DNA of 39,939 nucleotides from Mycobacterium sp. E1214 (GCF_001666755.1 NZ_LZJC01000130.1:1-39939), one strand, 5' to 3'. Counted from the stretch's first letter, positions 8,123 to 16,685 are shown. The notes: generated by a model not told the origin, from the sequence alone. Made by a program: numbers and translations.

Positions 8123-9379
8123 CTAGTTCGGGGCGGGGGGTGGCTGCGGCTGGAACGGCTCGTACCACCACCAGTCGGCGCGTTCGCCGGTGGGTCCGTT
8201 ACAGGGTGCGACGGCCGGCGGGCGGGTGGTGGGCGGCCGCGCCAGGGAGGCCGCGCTGAGCGTCCGCTCGGAGCTGTCGGAGACGACCAACTCCGTTGCG
8301 GGTCCGGTGATGGTGATGACGCCGCGATGGTGCAGGCGGTGGTGGTACGGGCAGACGAGCACCAGGTTGGCCAAGTCCGTGGGGCCGCCGTCGTCCCAGT
8401 GCCGGATGTGGTGGGCGTGCAGACCGCGGGTGGCGGCGCAGCCGGGGACGGCGCACGTCGGATGGCGATGCTCGAGCGCGCGTCGAAGGCGCCGGCTGAT
8501 CTGGCGAGTCGCTCGGCCGGCGCCGATCACCTCGCCGTCGCGCTCGAACCAGACCTCGTAAGTGGCATCACACGTGAGGTATTGGCGTTCAGCCTTGGTG
8601 AGTAGGGGGCCGAGATGCAGTGTGCCAGCGCGCCGCTCGACGTCGACGTGTACCACCACAGTGGTGCGTTGTCCGTGTGGTCGGCGGGTCGCTTCGGCAT
8701 CCCACCCGGCGTCGACCAAGCGCATAAACGCCTCGACGGTGTCCGGCAACGGTGGCGCGGTGGGTGACGGATGTTCCACGGCATCCCTGTCGCGCTTCCA
8801 CTCGGCGACCAGCGCATCGTGATGAGACGCCAGCGCCGCGTCGAACCTGGCCGCGTCCGCGTGGGGAAGTTTGATCCGCCAGGACGTGTAGGCCTCGCCG
8901 GAGGTCTTGGTGATCGAGGCCGGTCGGTCAGGCGAGGGTTCGGGTTCGGGTCGCGGTTCCAGGCTGACCGCGGTCCGCAACTGGTTGACCGTGGCGTAGC
9001 GCGCCAACTCCGCGTAGTGGTCGTCGGATCCCTCCGCGGCGCGCGCGGCGATGACGCCGACCTGATCCAGCGACAGCTGACCCTCCCGCATGGCCTGCGC
9101 GCACCTCGGGAACGCGTCGAGCCGGCGGGCGACGGTGGTGATCGTGTGGGCGTTCGTCGAGGACAGGCCCAGCTTCCAGGCCACCAGCGCCGCGACCGAC
9201 CGTGCTCCGGTGGACCCGCAGAGTTCGTCGCGTTCCAACTCCGCGACGATGTCCACGATGCGCGAGTCAATGGCGTTGCGTTGACCGGCCAACTCGGCCA
9301 ACTCGTCGAATAGTCCGTCCAGCCGCGCACCGGCAGGTGTGGCCTCGGAGGCGCACGACGCGGGCGGGGTCGGGGTCAT
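8123..9379 (-). CDS. DUF222 / HNH endonuclease domain protein (13E12 family)
   Basis: A 418-residue protein of the mycobacterial 13E12 repeat family. The DUF222 helical region spans about residues 15-300 (ARLDGLFDELAELAGQRNAIDSR, RSVAALVAW, ARRLDAFPRCAQAMREG). The C-terminal HNH nuclease motif includes CAVPGCAATRGLHAHHIRHW, then GGPTDLANLVLVCPYHHRLHH. The key H-H...N...H residues and both Cys pairs are present, so the nuclease fold looks intact. Start ATG 9379 gives the usual family N-terminus; a longer frame to 9439 exists. Members occur in many scattered copies and are associated with repeat mobility and phage-like insertion in M. tuberculosis. I see no target-site repeats or integrase here. 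A single isolated gene, converging with PPE. Confidence 0.88.
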   Translation of the reverse strand: MTPTPPASCASEATPAGARLDGLFDELAELAGQRNAIDSRIVDIVAELERDELCGSTGARSVAALVAWKLGLSSTNAHTITTVARRLDAFPRCAQAMREGQLSLDQVGVIAARAAEGSDDHYAELARYATVNQLRTAVSLEPRPEPEPSPDRPASITKTSGEAYTSWRIKLPHADAARFDAALASHHDALVAEWKRDRDAVEHPSPTAPPLPDTVEAFMRLVDAGWDAEATRRPHGQRTTVVVHVDVERRAGTLHLGPLLTKAERQYLTCDATYEVWFERDGEVIGAGRATRQISRRLRRALEHRHPTCAVPGCAATRGLHAHHIRHWDDGGPTDLANLVLVCPYHHRLHHRGVITITGPATELVVSDSSERTLSAASLARPPTTRPPAVAPCNGPTGERADWWWYEPFQPQPPPAPN

Positions 9380-9435
9380 AGCCAGATGATGCCAGCGGGG
9401 TCCGACACGTTCGGCGTGGCGAACAGGCGGCTCCC

Positions 9436-10104
9436 TCAACGCGCGGGCGAACCGCGGCGCCGCTTCGGCGGTGGCGAGGCCGCCCGTCCCGGCCGCATAT
9501 CGCAGCGGGACAGGACGGCGTCGACGACGGCGTCGAGGAAGCCGTCGTCGACGGGTTCCCCCGTCACGATCACCCGGTAGTGAACCGGCCCGATCAGCCC
9601 TTCGGCCAGCGCGGCGACGTCGGCGTCGGGTGCCAGTTCGCCACGAGAAATAGCGCGCTCAAAGGCTTTTCGGTCCCTGGCGCGTTGAGCCTCGAGGTAG
9701 CGGGCCCGAAAGGTGTTGGCGAGTTCCGGATCGTGTTGCGCCTGTCCGACGAGCGCGCGGAACACGGCCCCGGCGTCGTCGACGGTGAGGAACCGGGCCG
9801 TCGAGCGCAGGTGCGCACGCAGATCGGTGTCCAGGTCACCGGTGTCGGGTGGTTCCAGGTCCGCGGCCGCATCTTCGAGGAAGGCGTCCATCAGGACGTC
9901 GGTCTTGGAGTTCCACCAGCGGTAGACCGTTTGTTTCGCCACTCCTGCGGCCTTGGCGATGCCCTCGATGGTGACCCCGGCGAAACCCTTCTCGACGAGC
10001 AAGTCGTCGGCGGCGCGTAAGACGGCCAGTCGCGCGGCGTCACTGCGACCATGCCGGTTGCCGCGATGCGGTGAGAAATTGGCCACGGCTCTACTTAACA
10101 CCAT
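9436..10104 (-). CDS. TetR family transcriptional regulator
   Basis: A 222-residue TetR protein. The helix-turn-helix is at residues about 28-72 (AADDLLVEKGFAGVTIEGIA, then KAAGVAKQTVYRWWNSKTDV), a very typical TetR_N sequence. The C-terminal ligand domain is of the common TetR_C type (LRSTARFLTVDDAGAVFRALVGQAQ, then GLIGPVHYRVIVTGEP). It is divergent from an O-methyltransferase 43 bp away, and the gap contains one near-perfect palindrome. The ATG at 10104 lies 8 bases after a -10-like TAGTCT with no ribosome site, so the mRNA is probably leaderless. It very likely represses itself and the methyltransferase. The inducer is unknown. Confidence 0.92.
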   Translation of the reverse strand: MVLSRAVANFSPHRGNRHGRSDAARLAVLRAADDLLVEKGFAGVTIEGIAKAAGVAKQTVYRWWNSKTDVLMDAFLEDAAADLEPPDTGDLDTDLRAHLRSTARFLTVDDAGAVFRALVGQAQHDPELANTFRARYLEAQRARDRKAFERAISRGELAPDADVAALAEGLIGPVHYRVIVTGEPVDDGFLDAVVDAVLSRCDMRPGRAASPPPKRRRGSPAR

Positions 10105-10110
10105 CCCGCC

Positions 10111-10142
10111 CTAGACTAGACGCAACGACACGTCTACTCTAG
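10111..10142. promoter_or_regulatory. palindromic TetR operator overlapping two divergent -10 elements
   Basis: Arms CTAGACTAGACG (10111-10122) and CGTCTACTCTAG (10131-10142) match at 11 of 12 positions around an 8-base spacer. The right arm holds TACTCT (10135-10140), a TANNNT -10 element, 7 bases before the methyltransferase ATG. The left arm read on the other strand holds TAGTCT (10113-10118), 8 bases before the TetR ATG. One bound dimer could thus cover both promoters. No good -35 is visible on either side. Confidence 0.7.
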
Positions 10143-10147
10143 AAGTC

Positions 10148-10786
10148 ATGACTGCAACCCTGAACACTCCCCAGTACGCCGCGATCATCGACCGCCTGTT
10201 CGCCGATGCGCAGCTGGACGACGAACGGCGACAGGGCATCTCACCGCGGGACTTCGCGGTCGAGGAGCGCGCGGACGCCTGCCAGGACTACTACCTGTCC
10301 GTGGCGCCCGAATCCGGCCGGCTGTTGTACAGCCTGGTTCGCGCGGTCAAGCCGGAGGTCATCGTGGAATACGGCATGTCCTACGGAATCTCCACGCTGC
10401 ACCTCGCCGCGGCCGTCCGCGACAACGGCACCGGGCGCATCATCACCACCGAGATGAGCTCCCACAAGTTGGCGGCGGCCCGCGCGACCTTCGCCGAAGC
10501 CGGAGTCGCGGACCTGATCACGATCCTGGAAGGCGACGCCCGCACTACCCTCAAGACGGTCTCGGGCCCAGTGCAATTCGTGCATCTCGACGGCTGGCCG
10601 GATCTGGACCTCGAGGTGATCAAGATCCTCGAGCCCGTGCTGGCGCCCGGCGCGCTCATCCTCGGCGACAACGTCAACCTGGACCCGGAACGGGCGTATC
10701 TCAACTACATTCACGCGCCGGAGAACGGCTACATCAGCACTGCCCTGCCTCTCGACAAGGGCCTGGAGCTCGCCGTCCGCGGGTAG
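10148..10786 (+). CDS. class I SAM-dependent O-methyltransferase
   Basis: A 212-residue protein of the caffeoyl-CoA/catechol O-methyltransferase family. The SAM-binding motif is VEYGMSYGISTLHLAAAV (about 78-95), followed by the acidic residue in IITTEMSS. The metal/substrate region is QFVHLDGWPDLDLEVIKIL, and GALILGDNV follows, as in the family. The length matches. A divalent-metal-dependent methyl transfer to a hydroxylated aromatic or polyketide-like substrate is expected, but the substrate is unknown. It is divergent from tetR across a shared palindrome and probably induced when TetR binds a ligand. ATG 10148 sits 7 bases after TACTCT without a ribosome site, so translation is likely leaderless. 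It converges on the EAL/GGDEF gene. Confidence 0.88.
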   Translation: MTATLNTPQYAAIIDRLFADAQLDDERRQGISPRDFAVEERADACQDYYLSVAPESGRLLYSLVRAVKPEVIVEYGMSYGISTLHLAAAVRDNGTGRIITTEMSSHKLAAARATFAEAGVADLITILEGDARTTLKTVSGPVQFVHLDGWPDLDLEVIKILEPVLAPGALILGDNVNLDPERAYLNYIHAPENGYISTALPLDKGLELAVRG

Positions 10787-10789
10787 GTC

Positions 10790-10853
10790 GGTGGGTGCGC
10801 CGTCCCGAATGCAATAGAGGAGAACGCGTTCGGAAAGAGGCGGCGCACTCACC
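10790..10853. terminator. long interrupted hairpin between convergent genes
   Basis: Outer arms GGTGGGTGCGCCG (10790-10802) and CGGCGCACTCACC (10841-10853) match at 12 of 13 positions. Inner arms CCGAA (10805-10809) and TTCGG (10829-10833) extend the stem. It spans the whole 62-bp gap and reaches into the last codons of the leftward c-di-GMP gene (stop at 10849-10851). A bidirectional terminator is the simplest reading. Confidence 0.6.
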
Positions 10854-13017
10854 ACCGGCCGCGCCGTTTGCGGTACATGGCTTTATCGGCGCGGTCGAGG
10901 ACGGCTTCGTGGGTTTGATCGTCACCGGGCAGGCGCACGGCAGTGCCGATCGTCAAGACGACATCGACCTGTACGCCACTGGCCAACACGATCGGCGGCC
11001 TGTGCACGTGGTCCGCGATCCGCTCGGCGAGCTGGGCTAGCTCATGGTCCACCACGGTGTCGGTGACGACCAGGAACTCGTCCCCACCCCAGCGGGCGAC
11101 GAAGTCGTCGCCCGTGGCGGCGGTGCGTAGCCGATCCGCGACCTGCACGAGCAACTCGTCGCCGGCTCGATGGCCGAACCGGTCGTTGACCGACTTGAAT
11201 TGCGCGACGTCACAGAACAACACGCCATAGCCGGCGTCGGCGGCGTCCAGTTGTTCCAACACCCGCCCCGCCGCGGAGCGGTTGGCTATCGCGGTGAGCC
11301 TGTCGGTGTTGACCTGGCGGGCCAAGTCGGCTTCGCGGCTTCGCTCGACGGTCACGTCCATGATCTGCGAGACGAAGCACCGCGGCCGGTTGTGCGGGCC
11401 CTGGATGACCACGGCCGTCAGGTCACACCAGACCACGCGCCCGTCGGCGGCGATGAAGCGCTTGTCGATGCGGTAAGTGCGGCGGCGACCGGCGAGGCAC
11501 TCGGCGAACAAGGCCAGGTCGGAGCCGAGGTCGTCGGGGTGGGTGATCTCCTGAAAGGTGAGATCCGCCAACTCTCGTCGGCCATAGCCGAGCATGTTGC
11601 GCAGCGCCCTGTTGGTGCGCTGAAACGCTCCGTCGAGGCCCACGACGGCCATGCCAATGGGTGAATGGGCCAGCGCCAGCTCGAAGGGGCGCTCCCCGCG
11701 CGGGTCGAGCGCGGCGAAGGACTGATCGACCGGGTCGGCGACGACGCCGGAGTCCGCGAATCCCTCGGTATGTGAGCGGGGCCGGCCGAGGTAGAAGCCC
11801 TGCGCCCACGGAACGCCCGCCGCGCACACGGCGTCGAGTTCCCCTTGCGTCTCCACCCCTTCCGCGATGACGGTCGCGCCGATCTGCGCGGCCAGCTCGG
11901 CGATGGATTGGGCCAACCGGCGTCGGGCGTCGTCGATGTCGATTCTGCGGGTGATGGATTGGTCGACCTTGACGAAATCCGGTGCCAGCTCCAGCACGTG
12001 AGAGAACGAGGAGAAACCGGCGCCGACGTCGTCGACCGCCACCCGGATGCCGTGCGCCCGACACGTTTCCAGCGCTTCGTCGAGGGCGGCGTAGTTTTCG
12101 ACGGCGTCGTGCTCGGTGATCTCCAACACGAGTCGCGTCGGGTCGACATCGGTGAGCAGCTCGCCCCAGCGAGTCTGCAGCACCGCTGCCGGGGAGATGT
12201 TGACGGCGACGAACGCGTCGTCGGGCAGCTGCGGCACCAACGACAGGGTGCGGGCTATCACCAAGGTTTCGAGCTCGATCTCCAAGCCCAGCAACGCGGC
12301 CCGGCCGAAGACCAGGTCGGGTCGATACGGTTCACACGGAAACCGGGCCAGCGCTTCGACACCCATGACCTTGGTCGTCGTGACGTCGTGGATCGGCTGG
12401 AAGACGACTTCGAAGTCCTGCTCGGCCACCATCCGCCGGATCTCGTGCTGGTTCACCCGAACCGGCACCGGGTCGACCGGCGACTCCATCAAGGCGCCGA
12501 TGAGGTCGGCGACCTTGTGTGCGATCCGCAGGTCGACGTCCGCGAGATGGGGCTTGGCCTCTTGGCTCACCGCTGACACCATGCCCACCGTGACACCGTC
12601 CGCGCCGACCACCGGCACGCCCACGTAGGCGCCGACCCCCAGTTGGCGCGTCATGGGAAGGACGGTGGCCGACTTGTTGGCCGACGTGTCGGGAATGACG
12701 GCCGGTAGCCGACCGTCGACGACCCGGACACCGTAGGAACCGGACAGGCTCAGCTGATCACCGGGGGACAGTCCCACCGCGTCGGCGTCCCCGTCGAGCA
12801 CCTCGAAGGTCTGCATTCCGTCGCTGAAAGACGATAACCATGCCGCGTCGAGGCCCAGGCGTCGCCGCAACAGTCCCAACAGGGTTCGAATCACGTCCAA
12901 AGAACTTGATTCGTCTTCCACGGCCCTGGCTCCCTGTCGATCGGCGCCCAGCCAAGCGATCTGGTAGCCAGCCCCCCGCTCGAGGCAACGCGCCAGCCTC
13001 ACGCCGGCATGCGCCAC
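10849..13017 (-). CDS. GAF-EAL-PAS-GGDEF cyclic di-GMP enzyme
   Basis: About 722 residues. Counting from the longest possible start (TTG 13086, 745 aa), the domains are GAF 62-205, EAL 212-455, PAS 470-590 and GGDEF 592-743. The phosphodiesterase has EAL (244-246), NISP, ITEHDA, DDVGAGFSS and IAEGVE intact. The cyclase has GGDEF (667-671) and the metal Asp626 in FCDVAQF. Both activities are therefore plausible. The order is unusual: bifunctional proteins normally place GGDEF before EAL, as in Rv1354c (GAF-GGDEF-EAL). The RxxD inhibitory site before GGDEF is not present. I prefer GTG 13017 because AGGAATAGG precedes it, but the start is uncertain. No membrane segment is seen, so it is a cytoplasmic sensor. 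It is transcribed alone, opposite the methyltransferase. Confidence 0.9.
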   Translation of the reverse strand: MAHAGVRLARCLERGAGYQIAWLGADRQGARAVEDESSSLDVIRTLLGLLRRRLGLDAAWLSSFSDGMQTFEVLDGDADAVGLSPGDQLSLSGSYGVRVVDGRLPAVIPDTSANKSATVLPMTRQLGVGAYVGVPVVGADGVTVGMVSAVSQEAKPHLADVDLRIAHKVADLIGALMESPVDPVPVRVNQHEIRRMVAEQDFEVVFQPIHDVTTTKVMGVEALARFPCEPYRPDLVFGRAALLGLEIELETLVIARTLSLVPQLPDDAFVAVNISPAAVLQTRWGELLTDVDPTRLVLEITEHDAVENYAALDEALETCRAHGIRVAVDDVGAGFSSFSHVLELAPDFVKVDQSITRRIDIDDARRRLAQSIAELAAQIGATVIAEGVETQGELDAVCAAGVPWAQGFYLGRPRSHTEGFADSGVVADPVDQSFAALDPRGERPFELALAHSPIGMAVVGLDGAFQRTNRALRNMLGYGRRELADLTFQEITHPDDLGSDLALFAECLAGRRRTYRIDKRFIAADGRVVWCDLTAVVIQGPHNRPRCFVSQIMDVTVERSREADLARQVNTDRLTAIANRSAAGRVLEQLDAADAGYGVLFCDVAQFKSVNDRFGHRAGDELLVQVADRLRTAATGDDFVARWGGDEFLVVTDTVVDHELAQLAERIADHVHRPPIVLASGVQVDVVLTIGTAVRLPGDDQTHEAVLDRADKAMYRKRRGRW

Positions 13018-13221
13018 CCTATTCCTGCGCTGCCCGCCGGAGGCGGTTATCGCCGAGGTTGCCGCGGTGCGCGGTTCCGTCGGCAACCCTGGCCGCGAAA
13101 TCGACGGCGAAAGGATCGTCGCCCCGCACTAGCGGCCGTCGCGGGTAGCGTCGCACTATTGGGCGAGTGATGCCGCCGCGCGGCAGTCGATCGATATCGC
13201 GGGAAGTGGAGGAGCTTAGCC

Positions 13222-14148
13222 ATGTCTGCACAGGGGGAGACGGGAAGCGCGCAGCTGAAGCCGCCGGTGGAAGCGGTTCGGTCGCACTATGACAAGTCCA
13301 ACGAGTTCTTCAAGTTGTGGCTCGACCCGTCGATGACGTACAGCTGCGCCTACTTCGACGAGAACCCCGACCCCCATCACCTGACCAAGACGCTGGAAGA
13401 GGCGCAGTACGCCAAGCGGAAACTGTCCCTGGACAAGTTGAACCTCGAACCCGGCATGACACTGCTCGACATCGGCAGCGGCTGGGGCGCGACGATGCGC
13501 CAGGCGGTCGCGGAATACGACGTCAACGTGATCGGCCTGACGTTGAGCGAAAACCAGTACGCCCACTGCGTGGCCGAGTTCGACAAGATGGACAGTCCGC
13601 GCCGCAAAGAGGTGCGCATCCAGGGTTGGGAGCAATACCCCGACGAGCCGATCGACCGGATCGTCTCGTTGGGCGCCTTCGAGCATTTCGCCGACGGCGC
13701 CGGAGACGCCGGATATCAACGCTATGGCGTCTTTTTCAAGAAGTACTACAACGTGCTGCCCGACGGCGGCCGCATGTTGCTGCACACCATCGTGGTGCCC
13801 ACCACTGAGGAAGTGAACGCGCTGGGCCTCAAGACCACGATGACCTTGCTGCGTTTCATCAGCTTCATCCTCAAGGAGATCTTCCCGGGCGGTAAGTTGC
13901 CGCAGATCAAGCAGATCGACCGCTACGCAACCGAGGCCGGCTTCGAGATCGAACGCCACCACTTGATCGGCGAGAATTATGTGCCGACGCTCAACGCCTG
14001 GGCGGACGCCCTCGAGGCGCGCAAGGACGAGGCGATTGCCCTCAAAGGGCAGGACACCTACGACATTTACATGAAGTATCTGCGCGGCTGCTCCGACCTG
14101 TTCCGGGACGGCTACACGAACGTGTGCCAGTTCACGTTGGTCAAGTGA
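13222..14148 (+). CDS. mycolic-acid cyclopropane-synthase family methyltransferase
   Basis: A 308-residue SAM-dependent methyltransferase of the CmaA/MmaA/PcaA/UmaA family. It modifies double bonds or adds methyl groups on meromycolic acids or related acyl chains. Visible features: [21 protein letters not shown] near the N-terminus, SAM motif LDIGSGWG (82-89; most members have GCGWG), GAFEHF (151-156) with the bicarbonate-binding Glu154, [14 protein letters not shown], and a C-terminal CQFTLVK. A strong site GGAGGAG precedes ATG 13222. The locus is not the mmaA cluster, and I cannot assign a specific paralogue. A possible substrate role distinct from the core mycolate enzymes is inferred only from location. 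An LLM monooxygenase follows after 58 bp. Confidence 0.92.
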   Translation: MSAQGETGSAQLKPPVEAVRSHYDKSNEFFKLWLDPSMTYSCAYFDENPDPHHLTKTLEEAQYAKRKLSLDKLNLEPGMTLLDIGSGWGATMRQAVAEYDVNVIGLTLSENQYAHCVAEFDKMDSPRRKEVRIQGWEQYPDEPIDRIVSLGAFEHFADGAGDAGYQRYGVFFKKYYNVLPDGGRMLLHTIVVPTTEEVNALGLKTTMTLLRFISFILKEIFPGGKLPQIKQIDRYATEAGFEIERHHLIGENYVPTLNAWADALEARKDEAIALKGQDTYDIYMKYLRGCSDLFRDGYTNVCQFTLVK

Positions 14149-14206
14149 CGCTGACGCCGACGCCGGCCTGGGACTAATTCGCGCCGGCACCGCGTTGGTG
14201 CTGCGC

Positions 14207-15523
14207 ATGGCCGACGCGACGCCGCAACTGCATTTCAACGCCTTCGTCTGGCCCAACGGGTATCACGAGGCGGCCTGGCGTCTCACCGACGGTGACGTCC
14301 GCGATGTCCTCGGCCTGCCCTACTACGCCGAGGTGGCCCGCACCGCCGAACGCGGCTTGCTCGACTCCATCTTTCTGGCCGACAACATCGCCATCGCGGA
14401 CTATCGGGCGACCTACCTGCCCCAGACGCAATTCGACCCGATCTCCGTTCTGTCGGCGCTGGCGGCCGTCACCAGCCGTATCGGCCTGATCGGCACGGCG
14501 TCAACGACTTACAACAAGCCGTGGGAGCTGGCACGCCGGTTCGCGACCCTGGATCACCTGAGCGCCGGTCGGGCCGGCTGGAACATCGTCACCACCGTCA
14601 CGCCGTTGGCGGCCGCGAACTTGGGAGAACAGGCGCACCCCGAGCGAGACGACCGCTACGCGCGGGCGCACGAATTCGTGGACGCCGTCACCCGATCCTG
14701 GGACAGCTGGGAGGACGACGCGGTGGTGGGCGACCGCGCCAACGGGGTGTGGGCGGACCGCGCCAAGCTGCACGCCCCGCGGTTCCACGGTGAATACTAC
14801 GACGTCGAGGGCGTGTTGCCGTTTCCCCGCTCGCCGCAAGGACATCCGGTTCTCGTGCAAGCGGGTCAGTCGGCAGCCGGCGTCGCGCTGGCGGCGCGCT
14901 ACGCCGAGGTGGTGTTCTCCGGGCCGCCCTCCCTGCAGGCCGCGGTCACCTTTCGGACCGATCTGCACGCCCAAGCGGCCGCCGTCGGACGCAAGCCCGA
15001 CCAGGTCCTGGTGCTGCCCGCGCTGATGGTCACGCTGGGCGGCACGGAGGCCGAAGCCCGGCGGCGTGCCGACCGTCTCGACGAGCTGGCCAGCCCCGAA
15101 TTCCATTGGCAGAACACCCTTTACATCGCCGGATTGGACCCGGACGGGTTCGACCCGGACGCGCCACTGCCCGCCGAGCTGTGGGCCGGCCCGTCGGCGC
15201 CATCCAGCCGGGCCGAACAACTCTTTGCGGCCGCGCGTGCGCGGCCGGAGGCTTCCCTGCGGGAGCTGACCCGAGCCTCGGCTCCGGGCGCCGGCGGAGC
15301 CCACTTCGTCGGCACCCCGGAGCAACTGGCCGACCATGTCATCGCTTGGCAGGATGCGGGCGCCGTCGACGGCTTTACGCTCATGGGTTCTACGCTGCCC
15401 TACGAGCTGGCGGCGTTCGTCGACCACGTGGTGCCGATTCTGCAGCGGCGCAATCGTTTCCGCGACGGCTACGCAGGCGAGACGCTGCGGGATCATCTCG
15501 GACTGCCACGCCCGAGCCGCTGA
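14207..15523 (+). CDS. LLM-class flavin monooxygenase, NtaA/SnaA/DszA family
   Basis: A 438-residue FMN-dependent monooxygenase of the luciferase-like superfamily. The N-terminus LHFNAFVWPNGYHEAAWR is the hallmark of the nitrilotriacetate/DszA/SnaA branch. AGRAGWNIVTTVTP (about 123-136), NLGEQAHPERDDRY, the GEYYDVEG segment and VLVQAGQSAAG all match the family. These enzymes use reduced flavin from a partner reductase to oxidise amines, thiophenes or similar compounds. ATG 14207 gives the family start; TTG 14195 in frame is less likely. It lies 58 bp after the cyclopropane-synthase-like gene on the same strand and ends 5 bp before the convergent cupin gene. The substrate is unknown. Confidence 0.88.
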   Translation: MADATPQLHFNAFVWPNGYHEAAWRLTDGDVRDVLGLPYYAEVARTAERGLLDSIFLADNIAIADYRATYLPQTQFDPISVLSALAAVTSRIGLIGTASTTYNKPWELARRFATLDHLSAGRAGWNIVTTVTPLAAANLGEQAHPERDDRYARAHEFVDAVTRSWDSWEDDAVVGDRANGVWADRAKLHAPRFHGEYYDVEGVLPFPRSPQGHPVLVQAGQSAAGVALAARYAEVVFSGPPSLQAAVTFRTDLHAQAAAVGRKPDQVLVLPALMVTLGGTEAEARRRADRLDELASPEFHWQNTLYIAGLDPDGFDPDAPLPAELWAGPSAPSSRAEQLFAAARARPEASLRELTRASAPGAGGAHFVGTPEQLADHVIAWQDAGAVDGFTLMGSTLPYELAAFVDHVVPILQRRNRFRDGYAGETLRDHLGLPRPSR

Positions 15524-15528
15524 GCGCG

Positions 15529-16017
15529 TCAGTCGAAGTCACACCCCGGGTTGGGCGCATCCTCGGCGGCCGGTTTTCCCGGTGGTTGGACGTAGATGAC
15601 TTCGAGAACCGTCGGGACGGAACCCAGATTGCGGCCGATATGGACGTGGTCCGCGCCCGCGGGCTCCACGACCGAGTCGCCGCTGCCGTAGACGCCGTCG
15701 ACCGCGCAATCCGCTGCGTTGTGGGTCAGCGTGCCCTGCTCCACCACGCCGATCAGTTCACCGTCGTGCCAATGCCAGCCCGTGCTGCCGCCCGGGGCGA
15801 TGGTGATCTCCCGGATCACGTAGTCGTGGTCGGCGAGCGATCTGTGGTTCAACTCGACCGCGTGGATCTCGCGCGACGGCGTCGCCGACGCCTGCGCGGC
15901 CGAAACCAGCAGCGCGACGCCGACGACGACGCTCGCCGCGGCGGTGACCAAGGGAATCACCCTCGCCCCCTTGGCCCGCCGTGCTCGTCGGTCACTTTCG
16001 AGTAGACGTTTGCGCAC
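15529..16017 (-). CDS. membrane-anchored or secreted cupin domain protein
   Basis: A 162-residue protein with a basic N-terminus and one hydrophobic segment (VIPLVTAAASVVVGVALLVS, about 20-39) followed by AAQASA, either a signal peptide or an anchor. A single cupin barrel follows. The first motif is GWHWHDGELIGVVEQGTL (about 79-96) with two His and a Glu, and the second is EPAGADHVHIG with His residues, so a metal site is plausible. Start GTG 16017 has no clear ribosome site; GTG at the hydrophobic segment is an alternative. The enzyme activity, if any, is unknown. An extracytoplasmic small-molecule or metal-binding role is inferred. Confidence 0.75.
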   Translation of the reverse strand: MRKRLLESDRRARRAKGARVIPLVTAAASVVVGVALLVSAAQASATPSREIHAVELNHRSLADHDYVIREITIAPGGSTGWHWHDGELIGVVEQGTLTHNAADCAVDGVYGSGDSVVEPAGADHVHIGRNLGSVPTVLEVIYVQPPGKPAAEDAPNPGCDFD

Positions 16018-16127
16018 GCGATCCTATTCGCAGGCCTTCTCGCCGGGCGCCGTGGCCGCGTGTGGCTAAGCACCCGTGATCGGTCGAGTTGCCCCCGTGG
16101 GCGGCTCGCGGCGGTCAGGATCGCCTC

Positions 16128-16652
16128 ATGGCCCAGAACCCACCACGGTTTTCACCGCGCGCCGGGTGATCACCATCGATCCGGATGTCCCCGACGGCAC
16201 GGCCGTTGCCGTGTCGGGCGGCCGGGTGGTCGCCGTCGGCGCCTCCGAGCGGCTGCGCAGCCCAGGGACGGTCGACGACACCTTCGCGGGCACAGTGCTC
16301 TGCGCGGGGCTGATCGATCAGCACCTGCAGCTGGTGCCGGGCGCCACGACCCTGACGACCGAGGTCATCGCCATCGAGGACTCGTCGCTGCCGGGCAAAC
16401 GGTGTCCGCAGCGGCCGCATTGCCGTTCCGGTGCAATGCATCTCGGTGCACGACGCGCTGCGCACCGCCGCTATCGAAGCCGCCTATTCCTGGCGGCTCG
16501 AGTCGGAGCTGGGCAGCATCACGCCGGGCAAGCTGGCCAACTTCACCGTGCTGGCCGACGATCCGTACGCGGTGAATCCGTTGCAGCTCAAGGACATTGA
16601 AGTGCTGGGAACGGTGTATGAAGGCCGCTGGCAGCCGGTGCCCGCTGGGTGA
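16128..16652 (+). pseudogene. amidohydrolase (YtcJ-like) remnant with large internal deletion
   Basis: Two ends of one enzyme survive in different frames. The N-terminal part (16143-16400) reads TTVFTARRVITIDPDVP, then GGRVVAVGASERL, then LCAGLIDQHLQLVPGATTLTT. The C-terminal part (about 16392-16652, another frame) reads SGRIAVPVQCISVHDALRTA, then ELGSITPGKLANFTVLADDP, the standard amidohydrolase end. Intact family members are roughly 530-560 residues, so about 400 residues including the metal-binding core are missing, and a frameshift lies at the join near 16400. The likely original ATG (16128) is also out of frame with the N-terminal part. It cannot encode an active enzyme. Confidence 0.8.
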
Positions 16653-16663
16653 GGCCGTCGCTG

Positions 16664-16685
16664 CGCGCCGCCGGTCAGCGGCGCG
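16664..16685. terminator. hairpin between the amidohydrolase remnant and the diguanylate cyclase
   Basis: Perfect 8-bp arms CGCGCCGC (16664-16671) and GCGGCGCG (16678-16685) enclose a 6-base loop. It covers the stop codon (16675-16677) of the leftward diguanylate cyclase and lies 12 bases after the remnant's stop. It probably terminates both directions. Confidence 0.55.

Noticed and set aside
8123..9379. DUF222/HNH gene as part of a complete mobile element
   Set aside because: Family members are repeat-associated, but no flanking direct repeats, recombinase or target duplication could be seen, so it is reported only as a gene.
13222..14148. Assigning a specific name (umaA, cmaA or pcaA) to the cyclopropane-synthase-like gene
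   Set aside because: The paralogues are too similar to separate by eye, and the neighbourhood does not match any of their known loci.
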